Positions 1-8,815 of a DNA stretch of 41,165 nt are shown piece by piece. Positions within the stretch are counted from its first letter, which is position 1. Each line of letters opens with the position of its first letter. The notes under the pieces were generated by a model. That model was not told the origin of the DNA. It ran no database searches and was given only the letters and a program-made list of their open reading frames with translations. The stretch covers positions 1-41,165 of the forward strand of contig JBHIDJ010000016.1 of assembly GCA_046760105.1 (NCBI GenBank), written 5' to 3'. This DNA comes from JBHIDJ01 sp046760105. GTDB taxonomy: Bacteria > Pseudomonadota > Gammaproteobacteria > Acidiferrobacterales > SPGG2. A program made the translations under genes and the position numbers.

Positions 1-739
1 CAACCTGTTTGTAGATATCGACGGAGAGCACGTTGTACCAGCCGCCGATCACCTTAGGCGCGCCGAAGTCGGTGATCGAATAGATGAAAGCGACGAAGCA
101 GGCGCTCATCAAGCCGTACTTGACCGCCGGCAGCGTCACCGTCAAAAACGTCCGCCGCTTGCTCGCCCTGAGCGCGACCGCCGCCTCATAGAGCCTTGCA
201 TCGGCCAACCCGAGGGCTGTTGTCAGGATCATGACGGTGTGCGGGAATATCCAGAAGGCCAACGCAATCACGATTCCGATCGGCCCGTAAATCTTGTACC
301 CAAACAACAGCTCCTTGATCATGCCTTGGTTGCCGAATAAGTAGACGAGCGAGATCGCGGGCAGCAGTGAAGGAGCCAGGATGGGGATAATCGCGATGCC
401 CCGGAATAGTCCCTTGAATGGCATGCAGCTGCGGGTCAGCGCGTACGCGTAGACGAAGGCAAGCGTGACCACGATGACCGTGGTGACGATGCCGATGAAA
501 AGCGTGTGGCCCACAGAGGCCGCGAGTGCCGGTGTGCCGAAGTAGTCGACGTAGTTGGCCAACCCGATGAAGTTTTCGTCCGCGTCCTGGAAGCTCTTCT
601 TGAGCATGGCGTAGAGCGGCAACAGCACGACCGCGAAAAGGAACACCGCCATGACGACCAAGCCCCCGCCCCGGACTAGATCGTCGCGGCTGAGTCGGGG
701 GCGCAACGGGGTTGCGCGGGCAACAGCAACCTCAGCCAT
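1..739 (-). CDS. phnU: ABC transporter permease, 2-aminoethylphosphonate type (partial)
   Basis: Inner-membrane permease of a spermidine/iron/phosphonate-type ABC importer. The 3' part lies beyond base 1, so about 246 codons are seen. Translating the minus strand from the ATG at 737-739 gives a basic N-terminus (MAEVAVARATPLRPRLS), a hydrophobic segment, several more membrane spans and a recognisable EAA loop (YEAAVALRASKRRTF followed by VTLPAVKYG), the contact point with the ATPase. It starts 5 bp after the stop of the ATPase gene, so the two are co-transcribed and probably translationally coupled. The AEP assignment comes from the matching binding protein and ATPase next door and the phosphonate genes across the window; an iron or polyamine importer would look similar at this level. 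Confidence 0.8.
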   Translation of the reverse strand, partial: MAEVAVARATPLRPRLSRDDLVRGGGLVVMAVFLFAVVLLPLYAMLKKSFQDADENFIGLANYVDYFGTPALAASVGHTLFIGIVTTVIVVTLAFVYAYALTRSCMPFKGLFRGIAIIPILAPSLLPAISLVYLFGNQGMIKELLFGYKIYGPIGIVIALAFWIFPHTVMILTTALGLADARLYEAAVALRASKRRTFLTVTLPAVKYGLMSACFVAFIYSITDFGAPKVIGGWYNVLSVDIYKQV

Positions 740-744
740 GGTCC

Positions 745-1857
745 CTACCGGTTCGCAAACACGCACATACGGTCATCGGGGAACGCAATCGTAAGCTCCG
801 CCCCTTCGCGGATGCCGAACTCCTGTACGACGTTGGGCGCGAAGTCGGCGGTAACGGCCTGCTCATCCATCCCGTCAACGGCGAGCGTCGCCCGGTAGAA
901 CGCGCCCAGGAACTCGAGGTCGTTGACGTGCGCACTAGCGGCATTTTTCGCATCGTCACCGACGTGGCGTACCGCCAGGTCCTCGGGCCGGATACACACG
1001 GTCACGGCCGCCCCCTGGTCCAGTCCATCCAGGCCGTGGGTGCAGTCGAACTCAACATGGTCTAAGCGCACGCGCTGCGCCCCGAGAACAACGCCGGGCA
1101 GGAAATTCATGGTGCCTACGAAATCAGCGACAAACGGGGCCGCCGGCTCGCGGTAGATCTCGGTAGGCGTGCCGACCTGGCCTATGACGCCCTGGTCCAT
1201 GACAACGATGCGGTCAGCCATGGTCAGCGCTTCTTCCTGATCGTGCGTTACCATAATCGTCGTGATCCCGAGCTTGTGCTGCAGGCGCCGGACCTCGTGC
1301 CGTAGGTACACACGCACCTTGGCGTCCAACGCACTCAGTGGCTCATCCAAAAGGAGTAGGCCCGGCCACGTCGCAAGCGCCCGCGCCAGCGCGACGCGCT
1401 GTTGCTGTCCGCCCGAAAGCTGCGACGGGTATTTTTCGTCTTGCCCCGACAGCCCCACGAGCTCGAGGAGCTCCGCGACCCGCTTCTTGATATCCGCCTT
1501 CTTCATCCGGCGATTCTCGAGCCCGTAGGCCAGATTCTTGCGGACTGTCAGGTTCGGGAACAGGGCATACGACTGGAACACGATGCCGAAGTCGCGTGCG
1601 CTCGGCGGAAGGGTCGAGATGTCTTCGCCCGCCTGGATGACGCGCCCGCTTGTCTGGATGTCGAGCCCGGCGATACAACGCAAAAGCGTGGTCTTGCCAC
1701 AGCCCGAAGGACCCAGGAAGCAGATAAACTCGCCCTCGAACACCTCGAGGTTAATGCCTTCGAGCGCGGTGAACGCGCCAAACATCTTCGTGAGATTGTC
1801 GATCCGAAGATACGGCTCGCGCTCGCTCTTCTGCGTCTGCCGTTTGTCCTGGCTCAT
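745..1857 (-). CDS. phnT: ABC transporter ATP-binding protein, 2-aminoethylphosphonate type
   Basis: Cytoplasmic ATPase powering the importer encoded with the flanking permease and binding protein. It has Walker A (GPSGCGKTT), Q-loop (VFQSYALFPNLTV), signature (LSGGQQQR), Walker B (LLLLDEP) and the H-loop (VTHDQEEAL), followed by a C-terminal TOBE-like domain from about residue 240. The 370-aa length is normal for the PotA/FbpC/PhnT group. The ATG at 1857 has a GGAG four bases upstream. A strong terminator-like hairpin lies between it and the upstream binding-protein gene, so it probably receives only read-through transcription. The family is certain; the phosphonate substrate is inferred from context. 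Confidence 0.85.
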   Translation of the reverse strand: MSQDKRQTQKSEREPYLRIDNLTKMFGAFTALEGINLEVFEGEFICFLGPSGCGKTTLLRCIAGLDIQTSGRVIQAGEDISTLPPSARDFGIVFQSYALFPNLTVRKNLAYGLENRRMKKADIKKRVAELLELVGLSGQDEKYPSQLSGGQQQRVALARALATWPGLLLLDEPLSALDAKVRVYLRHEVRRLQHKLGITTIMVTHDQEEALTMADRIVVMDQGVIGQVGTPTEIYREPAAPFVADFVGTMNFLPGVVLGAQRVRLDHVEFDCTHGLDGLDQGAAVTVCIRPEDLAVRHVGDDAKNAASAHVNDLEFLGAFYRATLAVDGMDEQAVTADFAPNVVQEFGIREGAELTIAFPDDRMCVFANR

Positions 1858-1887
1858 TGGGCTCCGGAACGCTGCCTCTAACGCATC

Positions 1888-1928
1888 AAAAAAAGCCCCG
1901 CTACCCCGTGGGTCTCACGGGGCAGCGG
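1888..1928 (-). terminator. Intercistronic terminator-like hairpin after the binding-protein gene
   Basis: Read on the minus strand, a 13-bp stem (1916-1928 with 1898-1910, one G-U pair) closes a 5-nt loop and is followed, after three bases, by seven T residues at 1894-1888. This has the form of an intrinsic terminator. It sits between the phnS-like binding-protein gene and the ATPase gene, where it would lower expression of ATPase and permease relative to the binding protein. Confidence 0.8.
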
Positions 1929-1970
1929 ATCGTCTTTCGACCGAAAACCAAGCGACCTTTGGATGCCGGC

Positions 1971-3026
1971 CTACCCCTTCGGCTCGCTCTTGATGTCGTA
2001 GCGTTTCTGCCACTCGCCGAGGATGCGGCTACGGTTGTCGGCGGCCCAGCCGAAATCGTTCTCGATCATCTTGTCCTGTGTGTCTGGCGGAAAGTGCTCC
2101 ACCGGCTTCGCCAGATCCGGCCGCGCAAGGATTGGCAGGTAATCATTGAACACCTTCATCGCCGCCGGTGTGATCGACCAGTCCATGAACTTCTTGGCCG
2201 CCTCTTTCTTCTTCGAAGCCTTCATGATTCCACTGGCCTCGACCTCCCAGCCGACACCTTCCTCGGGGGTGATCAGAGCGAGTGGCGCACCCTTCTGCAT
2301 GAGCTTCGCGCCACGGAAGGCGAAGGAGATTCCTATGGGGTGTTCGCCCGCCGCGGCTAGCCGGCACGGCTTGGACCCGGAGTGCGTGTACACCGCCATG
2401 TTCGCGTGGAGCGTGTCCATATACTTCCATGCCTCCTTCTCACCCATCATCTGCATCCACGCGGAGACGGTGAGGAACCCGGTACCCGACGAGTTCGGAT
2501 TGGGCATAACGAGGTACCCTTGATAGACCGGCTTGGTCAAGTCCTTCCACGAAGTCGGCTTTGGCAGGCGGAATTTCTTCGCCTCGACGGTGTTGTAGCA
2601 GATGACGGCCGCGTAAGCGTCCACCCCGACCCAGTGTGGAGGATTGCGAGGATCGCGGAACCTGGGATCGAGTTTGTCTAGCCCCTTCGGGGCGTAGGGC
2701 TCCAACAGCCCCAGACTATCGGCCACTAGGAGGCTCGTCGCCGACGTGCCATAAAAGATATCGGCCTTGGGGTTGTTCTTTTCCGCCAGTATCTTCGCGG
2801 TGATGATGCCGGTCGAATCCCGGACCCAACTGATATCGATATCCGGGTGCTCCTTACGGAACGCCTGCCGGAGCGGTTCGAGTTCCTCGGCCTCAAGGGC
2901 GGTGTAGACAGTGATCGTCGTAGCGGCCGCGGCTGGCGGGACGGCCAAGACCGCGAGCAGAAGAGCTGCTGCTGCACTCGACAGCACTTTATAATAGAGC
3001 TTGAGAGATAACGACTTCGTTTTCAT
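1971..3026 (-). CDS. phnS: Periplasmic binding protein, 2-aminoethylphosphonate type
   Basis: Extracytoplasmic solute-binding protein of the importer at 1-1857. An N-terminal signal peptide (KSLSLKLYYK, then a hydrophobic Ala/Leu run, cut near AAAAT) precedes a family-1/ferric-type fold that opens with TVYTALEAEELEPL. The segments PKADIFYGTS, NPNSSGTGFLTV and the closing FGWAADNRSRILGEW are typical of the putative AEP-binding subfamily, and the last motif recurs in the third system at 31194 (YEWAADNRDRILGVW). The ATG at 3026 has a GGAGGAG Shine-Dalgarno. It is first in its operon and followed by a terminator-like hairpin. An iron-binding role is the main alternative. Confidence 0.8.
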   Translation of the reverse strand: MKTKSLSLKLYYKVLSSAAAALLLAVLAVPPAAAATTITVYTALEAEELEPLRQAFRKEHPDIDISWVRDSTGIITAKILAEKNNPKADIFYGTSATSLLVADSLGLLEPYAPKGLDKLDPRFRDPRNPPHWVGVDAYAAVICYNTVEAKKFRLPKPTSWKDLTKPVYQGYLVMPNPNSSGTGFLTVSAWMQMMGEKEAWKYMDTLHANMAVYTHSGSKPCRLAAAGEHPIGISFAFRGAKLMQKGAPLALITPEEGVGWEVEASGIMKASKKKEAAKKFMDWSITPAAMKVFNDYLPILARPDLAKPVEHFPPDTQDKMIENDFGWAADNRSRILGEWQKRYDIKSEPKG

Positions 3027-3241
3027 GGTTAAGACTCCTCCGTTTTAGAGACGTGGTGAAATCCAAGGTTGGCGGGGCGCATTATGCGGCGTCCCCCATC
3101 CACATGCTGTGCCCCGAGTATCCGTCTCGCGCCGCCACCTTCCTTTTTGTGATCCTGTGACCCGCGTTCGGAGCAAGCTGATCCTATCATAGCGCGTTTG
3201 ACAGGCCTGAACACCCGTTTCTTGCAGACGCTACTCCCGCG

Positions 3242-4555
3242 TCATCGGGTAGCGCCACCCGCCATGCGCTCGGGCAAATAGGTGGCCAGCTCCGGGAACA
3301 GGCTGATCAGTATCACTGCAATCAACAGTACGAAGAAGAAAGGCAAGGCGGCCCGGGCCACGTACAGTATGTTTCGGCCGGTTAGTGCCTGTAGCACGAA
3401 AAGATTGAAACCCACCGGCGGCGTGATCTGGGACATTTCCACCACGATGACAAGATAAATGCCGAACCAGATTGTATCGATGCCCGCCTGCTCGACCATC
3501 GGCAGGATCACTGCGGTCGTAAGGACCACTACAGAGATACCGTCGAGGAAGCAGCCGAGTACGACAAAGAAAACAGTCAACGCGAGCAACAACATATAGG
3601 GCGAGAGCTCAAGCGCCCCGATCCATGTCGCCAACAGATGGGGAATGCCGGTAAACCCCATCGCGACAGTAAGAAATGCCGCGCCGGCAAGAATGAATGC
3701 GATCATGCAAGAGGTACGCGTCGCGCCCATGATACCGTCAGTGAATGTCTTCCAGTTCAGTGTTCCGGAGAGCCAAGACAGTCCGAGCGAAAGGAGGACG
3801 CCTACTGCCGCGGCGTCGGTTGGTGTGGCGATCCCAAAGTAAATAGATCCAAGTACCCCCGAGATAAGCAACACCACGGGAATCAGGCGGCGCGCGCTGT
3901 AGAAACGCTCTCGCCACGTCATGACCATGTCGACCGGCGGGGTCTTGTCGGGATTGAGCAGCGACCACATCACGACATAGCCCATAAACATCACCACGAG
4001 CATGATCCCCGGGAGAATGCCGGCGATGAACAAACGCGCAATGGACTCTTCCGTGGCGACACCGTAAACAATCAGAATGATCGAGGGGGGGATCAAGAAC
4101 CCAAGCGTTCCCGAGCCCGCGAGGGTTCCGATGGTCATACGGTGGTCATAGCCCCGTCTTGTCAGCTCCGGTATCGACATCTTGCCGATGGTCGCCGCGG
4201 TCGCGGCCGAGGAACCTGAGACGGCGGCAAAGATCCCGCAACCAATTACGTTGACGTGCATCAACCGCCCGGGCAGACGTTGCATCCACGGCGCAAGCCC
4301 GCGGAACATGTCCTCGGAGAGCCCAGAACGAAAAAGGATTTCCCCCATCCAGATAAATAGCGGGAGCGCCGCCAGTGCCCAAGAATTGCTAGCACCCCAA
4401 ACAGTCGTAGCCAAAACCTGCCCAGCAGGTGCAGTGGTAAAAAACACCATGCCGACGAGCCCAACGCCAAGGAGTGAGATCGCAACCCAGATCCCGCTGC
4501 CGAGAAAGGCAAAAAGCACAAGCACCAGTAGCAGCGTGAGAAGGATCTGGTCCAC
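3242..4555 (-). CDS. dctM: TRAP transporter large permease DctM
   Basis: Twelve-segment membrane subunit that carries out Na+-driven uptake in tripartite ATP-independent periplasmic (TRAP) transporters. The 437-aa sequence is hydrophobic throughout and carries family-typical stretches such as FAAVSGSSAATAATIG, SGTLGFLIPPSI, FLDGISVVVLTTAVILP and EMSQITPPVGFNLFVLQ. The first codon is GTG at 4555 with no clear ribosome site; it lies 29 bp after dctQ, suggesting coupling. Genes dctP-dctQ-dctM run in that order. TRAP systems usually carry carboxylates; the exact substrate cannot be read from the permease. Confidence 0.92.
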   Translation of the reverse strand: MDQILLTLLLVLVLFAFLGSGIWVAISLLGVGLVGMVFFTTAPAGQVLATTVWGASNSWALAALPLFIWMGEILFRSGLSEDMFRGLAPWMQRLPGRLMHVNVIGCGIFAAVSGSSAATAATIGKMSIPELTRRGYDHRMTIGTLAGSGTLGFLIPPSIILIVYGVATEESIARLFIAGILPGIMLVVMFMGYVVMWSLLNPDKTPPVDMVMTWRERFYSARRLIPVVLLISGVLGSIYFGIATPTDAAAVGVLLSLGLSWLSGTLNWKTFTDGIMGATRTSCMIAFILAGAAFLTVAMGFTGIPHLLATWIGALELSPYMLLLALTVFFVVLGCFLDGISVVVLTTAVILPMVEQAGIDTIWFGIYLVIVVEMSQITPPVGFNLFVLQALTGRNILYVARAALPFFFVLLIAVILISLFPELATYLPERMAGGATR

Positions 4556-4584
4556 GGGAGCGTTCAGTCGCGACTCGACGACAT

Positions 4585-5145
4585 TTATTCAGAGGATCTT
4601 GACGGATGCGTGGCGTCTGCCGTCGTCTCGTACGACGGCTCGTTACCCTTTAGCACACTTACGAACTCGTCAACGAGGGCGATCACGAGGATAACCAGTC
4701 CCACGCCCATGGTAGTCTGCGGCAACCAGAGCGGCACGGGCACCATACCCGGAGAGACGTCGCCAAACTCGATCGATTCTAGAACCAAACGAATCGCGAA
4801 ATATGCGAAATACGCTGTGATACCAGCAGCGACACCGATGCACCATAACTCTATCCAGCGACGTCGACTGCCGGTAATGTGTTGGATTATCAGTGACACA
4901 CGAATATGTCCGCCTGCCCGCAACGTGTAAGCCAACGCAAGAAATGAGGCGGCCACCAGGAAAAACCCAGTGAACTCCGCGTATGAGGATATGACCAGGC
5001 CGATGGGCGCACCGGTGAGCCAGGCAACGATCTCGTCTAGCAGATTGGCGCCAACTTGGAGGAGAACGATGACACAAATGGCAGCGAGGCAAACGGCAGC
5101 AAGGGCACCGCTTACGCGGTACAAAACATTCAGGAACCCGCGCAT
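4585..5145 (-). CDS. dctQ: TRAP transporter small permease DctQ
   Basis: Small four-helix membrane subunit that pairs with DctM. The 186-aa protein shows hydrophobic segments near residues 10-35, 45-70, 88-112 and 130-165, with the DctQ-like RAGGHIRVSLI after the second. It sits between dctP (57 bp upstream) and dctM (29 bp downstream) on the same strand. No good Shine-Dalgarno precedes the ATG at 5145. The C-terminal tail is hydrophilic, as usual for this family. Confidence 0.9.
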   Translation of the reverse strand: MRGFLNVLYRVSGALAAVCLAAICVIVLLQVGANLLDEIVAWLTGAPIGLVISSYAEFTGFFLVAASFLALAYTLRAGGHIRVSLIIQHITGSRRRWIELWCIGVAAGITAYFAYFAIRLVLESIEFGDVSPGMVPVPLWLPQTTMGVGLVILVIALVDEFVSVLKGNEPSYETTADATHPSRSSE

Positions 5146-5202
5146 AGGAGTTAGTCGGGGTAAGTAGGCCGCTCAGCGTGCGACCGGTCAGTTTTGAGTT
5201 AC

Positions 5203-6171
5203 TTAATAGTTATACGCGTTAACGATTGCCGTTCCCTTGGGGCCAGCCTTGTTAGCCCACTCGTCCGTCATCGTCTTACCGATGTCTTGCAGCCCCTTCA
5301 TCAGCTTGGCGCTTGGGGTATGGACTTGCATGCCGTTCTCTCTGAGTATTTTTATCTTCGCATCGGTTTCCGCCTTGCTCGCCTGCCAGCCGCGCTGTTC
5401 CGCCGTCTTGGCCGCCTTCAAGACCGCTTCTTGCGTCTTTGCATCGAGCCGCGCGAACGCCTTCTTGTTGACGACTACGATATTCTTCGGCAGCCACGCT
5501 TGCGTGTGATGGAAGTGAGACACAAAGTCCCAGGCTTTGGTATTGGCGCCTGTTGACGGTGAAGTAATCATCGCATCGACCCGACCGGTCGCAAACGCTT
5601 GCGGAATGTCCGGCACCTCAACCTGCGTTGGCACCGCACCTGCAAGTTTCGCAAGCTGCTCCGTGGCCGTGTTGTAGGCACGAAACTTCACACCTTTCAG
5701 ATCATCGACAGAATTGAGCTGTTTTTTCGCATAAACTCCCTGTGGGGGCCAAGGTACCGAAAACAACACCTTCAGTCCCTGTTTAGCAAGCAGCTCTTCA
5801 ATATGAGGCCTGGAGGCTGACCACAGCTTGCTCGCGGCGTTGTAATCCGTCGCCAGAAACGGCACGGAGTCGACCTGAAAGACAGCGTCTTCATTACTAA
5901 GTCGTGAAAGCAAAAACTCTCCGATCGGTACCTGGCCGCCGCGCACAGCGTTCTTGATCTCCGGGTGCTTAAACAGCGATCCCCCGCTATGCACCTTGAT
6001 CTCAAGCGTGCCACCGGTCGCTACTTTCACGTCCTCGGCGAACTGCTTGATATTAACGGTATGAAAATTCTTTTCTCCGTAAGGCGTGGGCATATCCCAA
6101 GTGACAGCTGTGGCGCTCCAAGAAAATGCGGCAAAGGCCGTGCCGGCTATTATTCGGATTAGTCTGAGCAT
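5203..6171 (-). CDS. dctP: TRAP transporter substrate-binding protein DctP
   Basis: Periplasmic receptor of the TRAP system. The longer frame opens at 6249, but the ATG at 6171 (MLRLIRIIAG) is preferred because it gives a normal signal peptide cut near AVTW and has an AGGAGGG Shine-Dalgarno just upstream. The mature part carries the DctP pattern KGVKFRAYN, whose Arg typically contacts a substrate carboxylate, then VPTQVEVPDIPQAFATGRVDA and ITSPSTGANTKAWDFV. It is the first gene of the dctPQM set and follows an aldehyde dehydrogenase gene at 6613-8106 on the same strand, hinting that the imported acid or its aldehyde relative is handled by that enzyme. Confidence 0.9.
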   Translation of the reverse strand: MLRLIRIIAGTAFAAFSWSATAVTWDMPTPYGEKNFHTVNIKQFAEDVKVATGGTLEIKVHSGGSLFKHPEIKNAVRGGQVPIGEFLLSRLSNEDAVFQVDSVPFLATDYNAASKLWSASRPHIEELLAKQGLKVLFSVPWPPQGVYAKKQLNSVDDLKGVKFRAYNTATEQLAKLAGAVPTQVEVPDIPQAFATGRVDAMITSPSTGANTKAWDFVSHFHHTQAWLPKNIVVVNKKAFARLDAKTQEAVLKAAKTAEQRGWQASKAETDAKIKILRENGMQVHTPSAKLMKGLQDIGKTMTDEWANKAGPKGTAIVNAYNY

Positions 6172-6612
6172 GACCGTCCCTCCTAGCTTTTTTAACGTCA
6201 GCGGAAGTAACAAACCGGGTATGGTTACTCTCAGTCCAGACTGCGTCAAGGGCTGGCAAGGGACCAGAGCGAATAGGCGATCTCATCTGCGGGCCACGAG
6301 AAGCGGCATGATGGCATGAGATCGTGCCCCCTCTCAGTGCACCCGGTGTTGTGCTCGCGGAGAACGTCTTCGCGCAGGCCAACGAATGAAAGCGGCTTCC
6401 CCTACTCGATCCGACATCGCAGCGCCAAGACTGAAATGGGCTGTGTTCAATCGGAAAGAGAGAGGAAGCACCGGAGAAGGTTACTCCTGTTGGAATACCA
6501 GAAACGATCGTTTTGAAAGGTGAACGTCAAGCCCTCGAAACCCGTTCGGCGGGTGTGGTGTGGGGCGGGCTCCGGCCTGTTCATCCTCCGGCCCGGCTTC
6601 GAGCCCGGCGCA
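6172..6612 (-). other. Intergenic region upstream of dctP
   Basis: A 441-bp stretch between the aldehyde dehydrogenase stop and the dctP start. Short open frames here have no family features. It holds the dctP ribosome site close to 6171 and GC-rich short direct repeats near 6575-6610 just after the dehydrogenase stop. I see no clear promoter, intrinsic terminator or RNA gene. Confidence 0.5.
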
Positions 6613-8106
6613 TCATTGTTCGAGATTGACCGTGACGCTCTTTCGCTGGGTGAAGCTGTCGAGCATTCCCTCGAGCGAGAACTCGCGTCCGATCCCGCTC
6701 TGCTTGAACCCGCCGTAGGAATGGCCGGGCGATTGGCCGATCCCCTGGTTGACCTGGATCCAACCGGATTCTATCGCGTGCGCCGTTCGCAGCGCCTTGC
6801 CGATATCGCGGGTCCACACAAAGGCGGCGAGACCGTAGTGGCTGTCATTGGCCATCCTCACGGCGTCCTGCTCGTCCTCCCAGGGAATGGTCACCAGAAT
6901 CGGGCCGAAAATCTCCTCGCGGGCGATTCGCCATTCGTTCCGGACCTGCGCGAATACCGTAGGCTGAACGAAATAACCCTGGGCGAGCGGACCCTCACGG
7001 GGTGGCAGGCCGCCCAGCACGAGACGTGCCTCCTTCTGGCGTAGACCATCCTCGATATAGGAGCACACGCGCTCGAATTGCTTGCGGTTGATAATCGCGC
7101 CCATGTCGGTGGCTTCGTCAGTCGGGTCGCCGATCTTGAGTGCGGAGAGCTTGTCGGCGAGCTTGCGAAGAAATGAATCGAAGATCGAATGGTGCAAAAA
7201 AAGCCGCGAGCCGGCCGTGCACGACTGTCCCTGCCGAGTAAAGCGCATACCCGTGATCACGCCGTCCACCGTGCGATCGTCGTCGGCATCGGGAAACACG
7301 ATGACCGGGCTCTTACCGCCGAGCTCCAGCGATACCGGGACGATCCGATCCGCCGCCGCGTGCATGATCAGCTTGCCGACCTCCGTCGACCCGGTGAAGG
7401 AGAGCTTCCGCACGAGCGGATGCCGGGCGAGCGGCGCGCCGCATTCCTCGCCGTATCCCGTCACGACGTTCAGCACGCCCGGCGGGAGGTGCTCAGCGCA
7501 GATCCGCGCCATCATCAACACCCCGAGCGGCGCATCCTCGGCCGCCTTGAGCACCAGGGTGTTCCCCGCCGTAATCGACATCGCGATCTTGAGCGCACCC
7601 AGGAGGACCGGGGAATTCCACGGAATGATCCCGCCCACGACGCCGATCGGTTCGCGGCGCGTGTAGCTGAGCACATGCTCGCCCAGCGGCACGGTCTCGC
7701 CCTTGAGCTCGCTCGCCAGGCCTCCGAAATAGCGGAAGATGTCGGCCGCAACCTTCGCTTCTGGACGCGACTGGGTGCGGATCGCATTGCCGGTCTCGGT
7801 GGCGATGAGGAGCGCAAGCGCTTCGCTCTGCGCCTCGATCGCGTCAGCGATCATCATTAGCAGCTTCCCGCGTTTGCGCGGCGCCACGCGTTTCCACTTC
7901 TCGAACGCGCGGGCTGCCGACTGCACGGCACGATCGACGTCCTCTTCTCCCGCCCGCGGAACCTCGCCTATTACTTGGCGGTTGGCGGGGTTCGCGACTG
8001 GGAGGAATTCCGCTTTTGCGCTCTCGACCCAAGCACCATCGATCAGCATCAGCGTACGCGGTGCGCCGACCGTTTTGGTGCTTTCCTTTCGCGTTGCGGT
8101 GGTCAT
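6613..8106 (-). CDS. NAD(P)-dependent aldehyde dehydrogenase
   Basis: Cytoplasmic enzyme oxidising an aldehyde to its acid. With the start at 8106 it is 497 aa, the usual ALDH length. Seen motifs are PWNSPVLLG, the cofactor-site FTGSTEVG, the general base Glu in LELGGKSP (about E261), the catalytic Cys in GQSCTAG (about C296) and EEIFGPILV. The upstream frame reaches 8211, but the ATG at 8106 has a GGAGAA site seven bases away, and the extra 35 residues are not ALDH-like. It is encoded upstream of the TRAP operon on the same strand. Substrate is unknown; betaine-aldehyde, vanillin or phosphonate-linked aldehydes are all possible. Confidence 0.9.
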   Translation of the reverse strand: MTTATRKESTKTVGAPRTLMLIDGAWVESAKAEFLPVANPANRQVIGEVPRAGEEDVDRAVQSAARAFEKWKRVAPRKRGKLLMMIADAIEAQSEALALLIATETGNAIRTQSRPEAKVAADIFRYFGGLASELKGETVPLGEHVLSYTRREPIGVVGGIIPWNSPVLLGALKIAMSITAGNTLVLKAAEDAPLGVLMMARICAEHLPPGVLNVVTGYGEECGAPLARHPLVRKLSFTGSTEVGKLIMHAAADRIVPVSLELGGKSPVIVFPDADDDRTVDGVITGMRFTRQGQSCTAGSRLFLHHSIFDSFLRKLADKLSALKIGDPTDEATDMGAIINRKQFERVCSYIEDGLRQKEARLVLGGLPPREGPLAQGYFVQPTVFAQVRNEWRIAREEIFGPILVTIPWEDEQDAVRMANDSHYGLAAFVWTRDIGKALRTAHAIESGWIQVNQGIGQSPGHSYGGFKQSGIGREFSLEGMLDSFTQRKSVTVNLEQ

Positions 8107-8262
8107 GGCTGTCTTCTCCATGTTTTTGCCGAACTGATGTAGAAGGTTACTACCGTTGGGATCGACCTGGCAAAGCGGGTGTTTGCGCTCCACGGCGGTC
8201 GATTGCATCAATAGACGGTTCCTGACACCCCTTCACCCTTTGCAAAACGGACGTCTGGGATT

Positions 8263-8532
8263 CTACTCACGTTTTCTCCTACCTATAAGGTAGGACACAG
8301 CTGCACCGACCCCCGCGAATCGAAAGGAAGGATCAATATATTTTTCAATTACGTAAAACATGAAGTAATAAAGTCGCGATGACGACCATATAACTAACGC
8401 TAGCAGCAACACTGTTCGCCACGTCGGCGATGCGAGCAGAAGCAAGCTGCTGCAAGACACGAGCATTATCAGGAACAAAACGGCTTTTAGGTACATCCAT
8501 TTTGGACTCGTAAGATCGAGAGATAGGTTCAC
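8263..8532 (-). CDS. Small predicted membrane protein
   Basis: An 89-residue frame with a GTG start at 8532 and an AAGGG about eight bases upstream. It shows two hydrophobic segments, near residues 14-34 and 38-58, then a positively charged end (GRRKRE). I do not recognise a family. The organised hydrophobic pattern and basic tail suggest a real gene, but there is no functional clue. It stands alone between an aldehyde dehydrogenase and a Fic-family gene, both on the same strand. Confidence 0.5.
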   Translation of the reverse strand: MNLSLDLTSPKWMYLKAVLFLIMLVSCSSLLLLASPTWRTVLLLALVIWSSSRLYYFMFYVIEKYIDPSFRFAGVGAAVSYLIGRRKRE

Positions 8533-8815
8533 AACTAGACCCTTCGTTTTACTACCCAGAGTTCTACTCGGCGCCTACAAACAGCAGTACCAACATTCAT
8601 GTTATAGCACGGCATAACGCGGGAGGATCTCGGAGTTCGGTTGGTCGCACTACCGCATTCCTCTCTTTCCTCATTCCGTCGTGGATCCTCTTGGCCCTGG
8701 GCTTCGCTGGTGAATCGGAGCGGCCTAGTTAGAGTTAGATGTACGAACATCCATGATTATGATCCGCGTTAGCGGGGTGCAATCTCGAAGTAAGAGTTGT
8801 GCAACAAAGCGGGGG

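Noticed and set aside
1857..2360. Plus-strand frame across the terminator and binding-protein gene
   Set aside because: It is the antisense shadow of a well-supported binding-protein gene and begins inside the terminator region.
3029..3214. Small minus-strand frame upstream of the PhnS-like gene
   Set aside because: No family feature, no ribosome site, and it occupies the leader and promoter zone of the binding-protein gene.
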